Below, piece after piece: positions 1-5,195 of a stretch of DNA of 5,320 bases; position 1 is the first letter of the stretch; every line of letters begins with the position of its first letter. Both the position numbers and the translations under genes were made by a program. The notes below the pieces were generated by a model. The model worked only from the letters and a program-made list of their open reading frames with translations, had not been told where the DNA came from and ran no database searches. The DNA is from CAIPFQ01 sp035480615 (GTDB lineage Bacteria; Chlamydiota; Chlamydiia; Chlamydiales; SM23-39): assembly GCA_035480615.1 (NCBI GenBank), contig DATIHO010000144.1, forward strand, positions 1 to 5,320, read 5' to 3'.

Positions 1-41
1 TTTGGGGGGTAATATACATTTGGTCGATATTACCCCCCAAA
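1..41. repeat. G6/C6 hairpin inside the left repeat
   Basis: Arms 1-15 (TTTGGGGGGTAATAT) and 27-41 are perfect reverse complements around the 11-nt asymmetric spacer ACATTTGGTCG (16-26). The left arm is truncated by the window start; in the right-hand copy the same stem extends to 21 bp. No T-tract follows the stem on either strand, so it is not a standard intrinsic terminator. Confidence 0.9.
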
Positions 42-107
42 AACAAACCGAAAATCGGCTCAAAAGAACCCCAAAATCGACAGAAGCGAAATCCGTTAAC
101 AGTCTCT
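1..107 (+). repeat. Left copy of 107-bp perfect inverted repeat
   Basis: Bases 1-107 are the exact reverse complement of 5208-5314 (position i pairs with 5315-i); I compared the two copies base by base and found no mismatch. The copies diverge immediately after the shared inner end AGTCTCT (101-107). The outer end is cut by the window edge, so the full repeat is probably longer. It contains a large hairpin at 1-41 and a small one at 48-58 (CCGA-AAA-TCGG). No transposase or integrase is visible next to it. It could be one copy of a dispersed palindromic or MITE-like family, or a repeat at which an assembly stopped. The match is certain; the nature of the element is not known to me. Confidence 0.95.
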
Positions 108-172
108 CAGAGGAATATATCGCAAAATAGATACAAAATCAAGGATGACAAAACGATGATTTTCAGTTCCTC

Positions 173-202
173 TTGAAAGTTAATTTCTTAATAGGTTATC
201 AT
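173..202 (+). promoter_or_regulatory. Candidate sigma-70-type promoter for the DUF2709-tsaE-exonuclease cluster
   Basis: TTGAAA at 173-178 matches the -35 consensus at 5 of 6 positions and TATCAT at 197-202 matches the -10 consensus at 5 of 6, separated by 18 nt. Transcription would begin near 209 and leave a leader of roughly 17 nt with the GAGG ribosome binding site at 217-220. It lies in the only intergenic stretch upstream of the three-gene cluster, outside the left repeat. This is assigned by consensus match only. Confidence 0.5.
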
Positions 203-225
203 GCCACTCTAAATTTGAGGATATC

Positions 226-954
226 ATGACTACTGTTCTCAGTATCTCTGTTGAACAAAAAAATGAATTGCTGAAGTTTTTAAAGAAAAACCGCAATGCC
301 GATCTCGTAACTGCGTATCTTACTTTTATCGAAAGCAGATACAAACTAAAACCGGTCTTATTTCCAAGGGAAAAAACGATTTACCAAAGTACGGAAGATT
401 TGATTGATAAGCTTGAGGCGCAGGGCAAGCTTTGGCGTGAAACGGAAATTGTCATCCAGTTTGGGCAGCAAAGCGTCAATGAGTTGACGAAGAAAATTTA
501 TATTTGTCCTTTCACAGGAAAAGTATTTGCTGATAACACTCATCCCAATCCTCAAGACGCGATTTACGATTGGGTGTCGAAATGTCCGGAAAACAAGGAA
601 AGGGTAGGAGGATTGCCGGTAAAAAGATTTTTTGTTTCCGAAGATCCCGATGTCATTAAGAACTATATCAGCGAACGGAAAGCGTCTATCAAAAAAGTCG
701 TCTATTCTTCTGCAATTACTGGAAAGCTCTTCAACAGCAAGGCCGCAGTCATTGACGATTTTAAGAAAAATCATATTAAGTCTCTTACTTTTTTCGAAGT
801 TCAGAACCAAAATCGATATCAAATTGAAGAACATTTTCTTGCATTTATTCAAAAACATTTAGAAGAAGACAAGATTGCCCAATTCATAGAAGCTCTTTCG
901 CAACTGCCGGAATTTAAATCTTATATAGAAAAATGGGTGGAAGAGGCCGAATAA
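226..954 (+). CDS. Chlamydial conserved protein of unknown function (DUF2709 type, CT538-like)
   Basis: A complete 242-residue protein with ATG at 226, preceded by GAGG at 217-220 with a 5-nt spacer, which supports this start. I recognise it as resembling the chlamydial DUF2709 family (C. trachomatis CT538), mainly from length, overall sequence character and its position before tsaE and a DnaQ-like gene; the biochemical function is unknown. It is a soluble, charged protein with no signal peptide or membrane segment. Two stretches look related: residues 90-116, with ICPFTGKVF then AIYDW, and 158-179, with SSAITGKLF then AVIDDF, suggesting a duplicated small module. The C-terminal part, about 198-242, is predicted by eye to be helical and acidic. 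Its end overlaps the tsaE start by 22 nt, so the two are probably cotranscribed and translationally coupled. I am confident the gene is real, moderately confident of the family, and make no functional claim. Confidence 0.85.
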   Translation: MTTVLSISVEQKNELLKFLKKNRNADLVTAYLTFIESRYKLKPVLFPREKTIYQSTEDLIDKLEAQGKLWRETEIVIQFGQQSVNELTKKIYICPFTGKVFADNTHPNPQDAIYDWVSKCPENKERVGGLPVKRFFVSEDPDVIKNYISERKASIKKVVYSSAITGKLFNSKAAVIDDFKKNHIKSLTFFEVQNQNRYQIEEHFLAFIQKHLEEDKIAQFIEALSQLPEFKSYIEKWVEEAE

Positions 955-1397
955 TCGATTTATTGTCGCCGGATCATACACATCGTTTTGGCCGGCATGC
1001 AGCTGCATTTCTCCTGCCTCATTCAATTTTGGCCCTTTTTGGTCCTTTAGGGGCTGGGAAGACTTCATTTGTTCAAGGTCTGGCGAGTGGACTTAACATA
1101 AAAACGCTCGTTCAAAGTCCCACCTTTACCTATCTCCACGTTTTTACTGAAGGGATCCTGCCTCTTTTTCATTTTGATTTATACCGGATGAAGAATCCGG
1201 CAGACTTTTTTTCTATGGGATTCGAAGAATATTTTAACCAGGGAGGCATTACTGTGATCGAATGGCCCGATCGATTGGGCCCATTGTTGCCTGATCGCGC
1301 TTATTCTTTCTTCTTTTCTTATACGGATTCAGGTAGAAGGGTGAATCTTTCTTCCTCGATAGATTCAAAATTGATAGATTTTCAAAGCAGGGTATAA
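933..1397 (+). CDS. tsaE: tRNA threonylcarbamoyladenosine biosynthesis ATPase TsaE (YjeE)
   Basis: A 154-residue protein, close to the usual TsaE length of about 150. TsaE is the P-loop ATPase that works with TsaB and TsaD in the cytoplasm to place the t6A modification at position 37 of ANN-decoding tRNAs. Visible motifs are the Walker A loop GPLGAGKT (37-44), SPTFTY (62-67), HFDLYR (80-85) and VIEWPDR (108-114), all in family order. The ATG at 933 lies inside the preceding gene, giving a 22-nt overlap, and has no good Shine-Dalgarno sequence before it. A purine-rich GGAAGAGG at 938-945 lies just after it, so translation may instead begin at a non-ATG codon such as TTG at 963, or depend on coupling to ribosomes finishing the upstream gene. 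tsaB and tsaD are not in the window. The stop codon directly abuts the next start. The identification is secure; the exact start is not. Confidence 0.95.
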   Translation: MGGRGRIIDLLSPDHTHRFGRHAAAFLLPHSILALFGPLGAGKTSFVQGLASGLNIKTLVQSPTFTYLHVFTEGILPLFHFDLYRMKNPADFFSMGFEEYFNQGGITVIEWPDRLGPLLPDRAYSFFFSYTDSGRRVNLSSSIDSKLIDFQSRV

Positions 1398-2147
1398 ATG
1401 GGTTTGATTCGAAAAGATATGTTTGTATGCCTCGATTGCGAATCGACCGGGCTGCAGCCGCATCACGATCGAATCATTGAAATCGCAGTTGCCCGGTTTT
1501 CCTTTGATGCCATTTTAGAGGAATTCGAAAGCCTCGTTGACCCTCAATGTGAAATTCCCGAGACATCTCAAGATATCCATAAAATCACTCAAGAGATGTT
1601 GCAGGGCAAACCAAAAATTCTTGACATCCTTCCTCGCGTTTTACAGATGATTGATGGCTATGTATTGATTGGGCATGGCATTGGTTTTGACATTGCTTTG
1701 ATTGCGGCTGAGGCAAAAAGACATCAAATCCCATGTCGCATTACGGAGCAGCGCTATTTGGATACTCTGAGAATGGCTCGCCTTTATGGAGAAAGTCCCG
1801 TGAACTCATTGCAGCAGCTGCGCCATCACTTCAATATTGAGCCCGAAGGGGCTCATCGTGCGATGAGCGACGTGATTGTAAATATTGAAGTGTTTAAACA
1901 GCTTGCAAGGTCTTATAAAACAACAGAAGAGCTATTTCGCACTCTGGAAAAGCCGATCCGGCTTAAAACCATGCCTCTAGGGAAACATAAAGGAAGGCCT
2001 TTTAATGAAGTGCCTCTTGAATACCTTCTTTGGGCAGAAAAAAAGGATTTTGACCAGGATCTTCTCTATTCAATCCGTTACGAACTGAAGAATCGAAGAA
2101 AAGGGAAGGGGTTTGAGCAGGCAGTCAACCCTTTTTCAAATTTATGA
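1398..2147 (+). CDS. DnaQ-like 3'-5' exonuclease (DEDDh) with C-terminal DUF3820-type domain
   Basis: A 249-residue protein. Residues about 8-170 form a DEDDh exonuclease domain: motif I DCESTG with D13 and E15, motif II HGIGFD with D98, and motif III HRAMSD with H153 and D158, so all expected metal-binding and catalytic residues are present. Residues about 191-232 (MPLGKHKGRPFNEVPLEYL followed by a helical stretch) resemble the short DUF3820 module found at the C-terminus of some exonuclease X and epsilon-like proteins. Members of this group remove 3' nucleotides from DNA, as proofreading subunits or in repair; which applies here cannot be told from sequence. It corresponds in position to chlamydial CT536, usually annotated as a DNA polymerase III epsilon chain, but the extra domain makes a stand-alone exonuclease equally possible. 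ATG 1398 follows the tsaE stop with no spacer and has GCAGGG at 1387-1392 as ribosome binding site. Confidence 0.92.
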   Translation: MGLIRKDMFVCLDCESTGLQPHHDRIIEIAVARFSFDAILEEFESLVDPQCEIPETSQDIHKITQEMLQGKPKILDILPRVLQMIDGYVLIGHGIGFDIALIAAEAKRHQIPCRITEQRYLDTLRMARLYGESPVNSLQQLRHHFNIEPEGAHRAMSDVIVNIEVFKQLARSYKTTEELFRTLEKPIRLKTMPLGKHKGRPFNEVPLEYLLWAEKKDFDQDLLYSIRYELKNRRKGKGFEQAVNPFSNL

Positions 2148-2155
2148 CAACAGTG

Positions 2156-2173
2156 AATCCGTTACCAGTCTCT
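2156..2173 (+). repeat. Short degenerate match to the inner end of the flanking repeat
   Basis: AATCCGTTACCAGTCTCT matches 90-107 of the left repeat at 17 of 18 positions (C instead of A at 2165), in the same orientation, and similarity stops at the same CTCT edge. It begins 9 nt after the exonuclease stop codon. It could be a remnant of the repeat family or a short functional site shared with it; chance is unlikely but not excluded. Confidence 0.6.
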
Positions 2174-2191
2174 TGGTTGACTAAATACAAT
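2162..2191 (+). promoter_or_regulatory. Weak candidate promoter for pgk
   Basis: TACAAT at 2186-2191 matches the -10 consensus at 5 of 6 positions, with TTACCA (2162-2167) 18 nt upstream as a poor -35 (4 of 6). The implied leader before the pgk ATG is about 30 nt and includes GAGAGG at 2198-2203, which is too far from the start to serve as an ordinary ribosome binding site. The -35 falls inside the short repeat match at 2156-2173. Readthrough from the upstream cluster is an equally good explanation for pgk expression. Confidence 0.3.
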
Positions 2192-2226
2192 CCTTTTGAG
2201 AGGATCAGGCTTCGTCGATTTTTTGG

Positions 2227-3426
2227 ATGATTTTGGATAAACTTACCTTAAAAGACCTTTCTCTCAAAGGCAAGCATGTTTTAATGCGAGTCGATTTTAA
2301 TGTTCCCTTGTCAAAGGAGGGTAAAATTACAGATGATTCGCGCATCAAAGCGGCCTTGCCTTCGATCGAATACGTTATAAACCATGGAGCGGCTTTGATT
2401 CTCATGAGCCATCTTGGCCGTCCTGCCGCAAGACCCGATCCTAAATTCAGCCTCAAACCCGTAGCGGAAAGGCTTTCCGAACTATTGGAGAAACCAATTC
2501 TTGTAGCTCCCGATTGCATCGGCCCCGAGGTTAAAAAAATGGCGGCAGCTCTTCGGCCCGGACACATCCTAATGTTGGAAAATGTCCGTTTCCATCCTGG
2601 TGAAGAAGAGCCTGAGCAAGATTCTTCTTTTGCTAAACAACTTGCGGATTTGGGCGATGTATATATCAACGATGCATTTGGCGCCGCACATCGCGCGCAT
2701 GCATCAACCGCATTGATTGCGAAATACTTTCCCGGGAAAGCGGCGGCCGGACTGCTTATGGAAAAAGAGATCGCGTTTCTTGCTCCTCTTTTGCAGACTC
2801 CCAATCGTCCCTTTTATGCAATCATTGGGGGGGCGAAGGTTTCAACCAAAGTCGGGGTGATTCGTAATCTTTTGAAAAGAGTGGATGCTCTTTTTCTTGG
2901 AGGAGCAATGGCCCTGACGTTTTTTAAAGCTGCAGGGATCGAAATTGGCTCTTCATTTTATGAAAAAGAAGTATTGAATTGGGCAAAAGAACTTTTGCAA
3001 AATGCAAAATCGCTTTATCTCCCTTTTGACCTCGTGATAGCAGATGCATTTTCAAACGATGCGAATAGACAAACGGTCTTGTCGCGCGATGGCATTCCTC
3101 CAGGGTGGCAAGGGATGGATATCGGACCTGTAACGATCAAAAAATGGTCTGATTTTCTCGGAGCCGGCTCTACCGTATTTTGGAACGGCCCGCTTGGGGT
3201 TTTTGAGATGCCCCATTTTGCAATAGGAACTTATGAAATTGCGCTTAGTTTAGCAAAATCAAATGCCGAAGTCATCGTTGGGGGGGGAGATTCTGTTGCA
3301 GCGATCCAACAAATGGGGCTTGGAGACAAATTCGCTCATCTGTCTACGGGAGGGGGGGCCGCTTTAGAATGGCTTGAGTTCGGCCATCTTCCCGGGATTG
3401 ACGCGCTTTCTCCCGCTACCTCTTAA
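2227..3426 (+). CDS. pgk: Phosphoglycerate kinase
   Basis: A complete 399-residue enzyme, normal for bacterial Pgk. It catalyses the reversible transfer of phosphate from 1,3-bisphosphoglycerate to ADP, giving ATP and 3-phosphoglycerate, in cytoplasmic glycolysis and gluconeogenesis. Visible family features are the signature RVDFNVP (21-27, with D23 and N25), SHLGRP (61-66), R39, R121 and R156 for the phosphoglycerate site, GGAKVSTK (201-208) with its lysines, WNGPLGVFE (319-327), GGGDS (352-356) and STGGGAALE (373-381) for nucleotide binding and catalysis. No key residue appears lost. An in-frame stop at 2197-2199 with no ATG, GTG or TTG between it and 2227 fixes the ATG start, although no Shine-Dalgarno sequence sits at proper spacing. 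Several glycine loops are written with runs of 7-8 G. No clear terminator follows. Confidence 0.98.
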   Translation: MILDKLTLKDLSLKGKHVLMRVDFNVPLSKEGKITDDSRIKAALPSIEYVINHGAALILMSHLGRPAARPDPKFSLKPVAERLSELLEKPILVAPDCIGPEVKKMAAALRPGHILMLENVRFHPGEEEPEQDSSFAKQLADLGDVYINDAFGAAHRAHASTALIAKYFPGKAAAGLLMEKEIAFLAPLLQTPNRPFYAIIGGAKVSTKVGVIRNLLKRVDALFLGGAMALTFFKAAGIEIGSSFYEKEVLNWAKELLQNAKSLYLPFDLVIADAFSNDANRQTVLSRDGIPPGWQGMDIGPVTIKKWSDFLGAGSTVFWNGPLGVFEMPHFAIGTYEIALSLAKSNAEVIVGGGDSVAAIQQMGLGDKFAHLSTGGGAALEWLEFGHLPGIDALSPATS

Positions 3427-3537
3427 TCAGTTTCATATTATTGTTTAATAGCCCTAATACCTCTTCAAAAATTATATATGTGCATCGTTTTTCTAAACAG
3501 CCACTTTCTTCAGTTTTATTAAATGGCTAAATATGCG
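3427..3537. other. AT-rich intergenic stretch between pgk and the palindromic element
   Basis: No reading frame, RNA gene or hairpin terminator is evident. It contains AT-rich patches such as ATTATATATG (3471-3480), but I cannot pair a -10-like box with a credible -35, so no promoter is called, although the translocase gene probably needs one here. ATATGC at 3531-3536 is repeated at 3631-3636 across the palindromic element. Confidence 0.6.
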
Positions 3538-3626
3538 ATGCTATACCCAAAGTGATTCAAAAATTGGCCTGTGGGTATACTCAAAGCGCTGAAAAGCCAA
3601 TTTTTGAATCACTTTGGGTATAGCAT
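3538..3626. repeat. 89-bp palindromic element with perfect 31-bp inverted arms
   Basis: Arms 3538-3568 and 3596-3626 are perfect reverse complements over 31 bp, starting ATGCTATACCC and ending at a GGC/GCC boundary, around a 27-nt loop (3569-3595). The loop itself holds GGGTATACTCAAAG, a near copy of the arm motif CTATACCCAAAG joined to its complement. The element ends 6 nt before the ATG of the translocase gene. In RNA it would form a very stable stem just before the initiation region. The shape is that of a non-coding MITE-like or dispersed palindromic repeat; no transposase is encoded, and a purely regulatory hairpin is the alternative. The hexamer ATATGC near both ends may be a target duplication. 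Confidence 0.9.
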
Positions 3627-3632
3627 TGAGAT

Positions 3633-5195
3633 ATGCAAGAGGATAAACTGTCCGAATTTGGGAAGTGGCGATCATTTTTCTGGCCAATTCACCGATGGGA
3701 GCTAAAGAAATTTCTCCCTCTTTGTTTGATCTTTGCCCTGATTACATTCAATTATAATTTACTTAGAGCCTATAAAGATTCCATGGTTGTCACTGCCAAC
3801 CATTCAGGAGCGGAGACAATTCCCTTCATCAAAGTTTGGGCAATTCTTCCGGGTGCCATCTTAATTACTTTTATTTTTACTCGACTTGCAAATCGTTATT
3901 CCCGAGAGAAAGTTTTTTATATCATGATGACTGCCTTTCTCTTTTTTTTCTTTATCTTCACTTTTGTTCTTTTCCCGGCTCAAGACTATCTGCATCCGAA
4001 TGGACTGGCGGATCGATTACAAAACTTTCTCCCTCCCGGATGCAAGGGGTTGATTGCCTTGTTCAGAAATTGGACCTTCACTCTTTTTTATGTGATGTCT
4101 GAGTTGTGGAGTACAGCGATCCTATCCGTTTTATTTTGGGGTTTCACCAACGAAGTCACCTCAGTTGGGGAAGCAAAACGTTTCTATGGAATGTTGACTA
4201 TTGGAGGCAATTTGGCTGGCATCGGCGCCGGTCAGGTTGCAAGTAATTTTACACATCATTTTTATCTCTCTTGGCTTCCTTATGGAAAAAATTCTTGGGA
4301 CCAGTCTATTTTATTTTTGGGCTGCGCCATTATTCTTTCCGGTTGTGCGACAATTGCAGTATTTCGCTGGCTGAATGCCCACGTAATCAAGCCCGATGAA
4401 GCAATGCACCTGCAAAATCAAAAATCGGAAAAAATTAAAATGTCGATGCGGAAAAATTTCGCGTATCTTGCTAAATCAAAATATTTAATTTGCATTGCTG
4501 CTATTGTTGTTGGCTACAATCTTGCGATGAATTTAATTGAGGTAGTCTGGAAGAACCAAATTAAACAAGTCTACCCCGATCCGGCTGATTTTACTGCTTA
4601 CATGGGGGATGTAATGACTGTTATGGGGGTCATTGCGACCATTTTAGCAGTTTTCTTTACAAATAGTTTTATTCGCCGTTCCTGGACTATTGCGGCGCTC
4701 ATGCCGGCTTGCATTATTCTCATTACAGGTACTGCTTTTTTTCTCTTTATTTTATCCGAGCAAATGGACATTCGATGGATAGGAGCTTTTTTTGGAACGA
4801 CTCCTCTTTTGCTCAGCATTGCTTGTGGGTCTTTGCAGCAGGTCATGGCCCGCGCTTGCAAATATACTTTGTTTGATGCGACAAAAGAAGTGGCTTTTAT
4901 TCCGCTCAACCCTGAATCAAAGCTGAAAGGAAAAGCAGCTATTGATGGCGTTGGCTCCCGAATCGGGAAATCGGGCGGTTCATTGATCCATCAAGGACTT
5001 TTGCTCCTTTTTACCACGGTATCTGCGAGCACGCCTTATGTAGGAGCCATTTTTCTCATTGTGATTTTGATCTGGATGGCAGCGGTTCTTTCTTTAGGAA
5101 AACAGTTTGATGTCTTGACTGGCCAGAATGCCAAATTGAATATTTCGGACCCCAACCCCGAGCCGCAATCCCATTTGATGAAGGAGGGGGCGTGA
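3633..5195 (+). CDS. TLC-family ATP/ADP (nucleotide) translocase, NTT type
   Basis: A complete 520-residue inner-membrane carrier with about 11-12 hydrophobic segments (for example roughly 27-42, 65-86, 95-117, 147-170, 225-246, 284-303, 327-343, 351-375, 381-402, 450-487). Family hallmarks are the N-terminal FGKWRSFFWPIH (9-20), LLRAYKDSMVV (43-53), SGAETIPF (58-65), and the diagnostic KYTLFDATKEVAFIPL (410-425) followed by KGKAAIDGVGSRIGKSGGS (432-450). K48, E157, E303 and K446 are candidate equivalents of the charged residues essential in plant plastid NTT1. Such carriers exchange host ATP for ADP, or import other nucleotides or NAD+ in the paralogues of amoeba-associated chlamydiae; the substrate cannot be fixed from sequence alone. 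A stop at 3627-3629 excludes an upstream start, and the ribosome binding site is poor (only GAG at 3628-3630), crowded by the palindrome ending at 3626. AAGAGG lies just after the ATG, so a start at CTG 3648 is a remote alternative. Confidence 0.95.
   Translation: MQEDKLSEFGKWRSFFWPIHRWELKKFLPLCLIFALITFNYNLLRAYKDSMVVTANHSGAETIPFIKVWAILPGAILITFIFTRLANRYSREKVFYIMMTAFLFFFFIFTFVLFPAQDYLHPNGLADRLQNFLPPGCKGLIALFRNWTFTLFYVMSELWSTAILSVLFWGFTNEVTSVGEAKRFYGMLTIGGNLAGIGAGQVASNFTHHFYLSWLPYGKNSWDQSILFLGCAIILSGCATIAVFRWLNAHVIKPDEAMHLQNQKSEKIKMSMRKNFAYLAKSKYLICIAAIVVGYNLAMNLIEVVWKNQIKQVYPDPADFTAYMGDVMTVMGVIATILAVFFTNSFIRRSWTIAALMPACIILITGTAFFLFILSEQMDIRWIGAFFGTTPLLLSIACGSLQQVMARACKYTLFDATKEVAFIPLNPESKLKGKAAIDGVGSRIGKSGGSLIHQGLLLLFTTVSASTPYVGAIFLIVILIWMAAVLSLGKQFDVLTGQNAKLNISDPNPEPQSHLMKEGA
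5181..5187 (+). promoter_or_regulatory. Strong Shine-Dalgarno sequence inside the end of the translocase gene
   Basis: AAGGAGG, a full anti-16S match, lies in the last codons (K-E-G) of the translocase, 4 nt before a GTG at 5192 that overlaps the stop codon as GTGA. This is a typical arrangement for a translationally coupled downstream gene. Confidence 0.5.

Noticed and set aside
110..172. GAGGAA (110-115) and TTCCTC (167-172) as an operator pair upstream of the first gene
   Set aside because: A six-base match separated by 51 nt is expected by chance.
358..858. 166-codon minus-strand open frame opposite the DUF2709 gene
   Set aside because: Antisense to a gene with a good ribosome binding site and promoter; no recognisable motif.
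2123..2182. 8-bp inverted repeat AGTCAACC/GGTTGACT around the exonuclease stop codon
   Set aside because: A 44-nt loop and a short stem partly inside the coding sequence; likely chance.
2205..2804. 199-codon open frame on the minus strand opposite pgk
   Set aside because: Lies antisense to well-conserved pgk sequence and shows no protein family motif; a shadow of the coding strand.
3441..3492. Promoter for the translocase gene using TTGTTT (3441-3446) or TTCAAA (3464-3469) as -35
   Set aside because: No acceptable -10 hexamer lies 16-18 nt downstream of either box.
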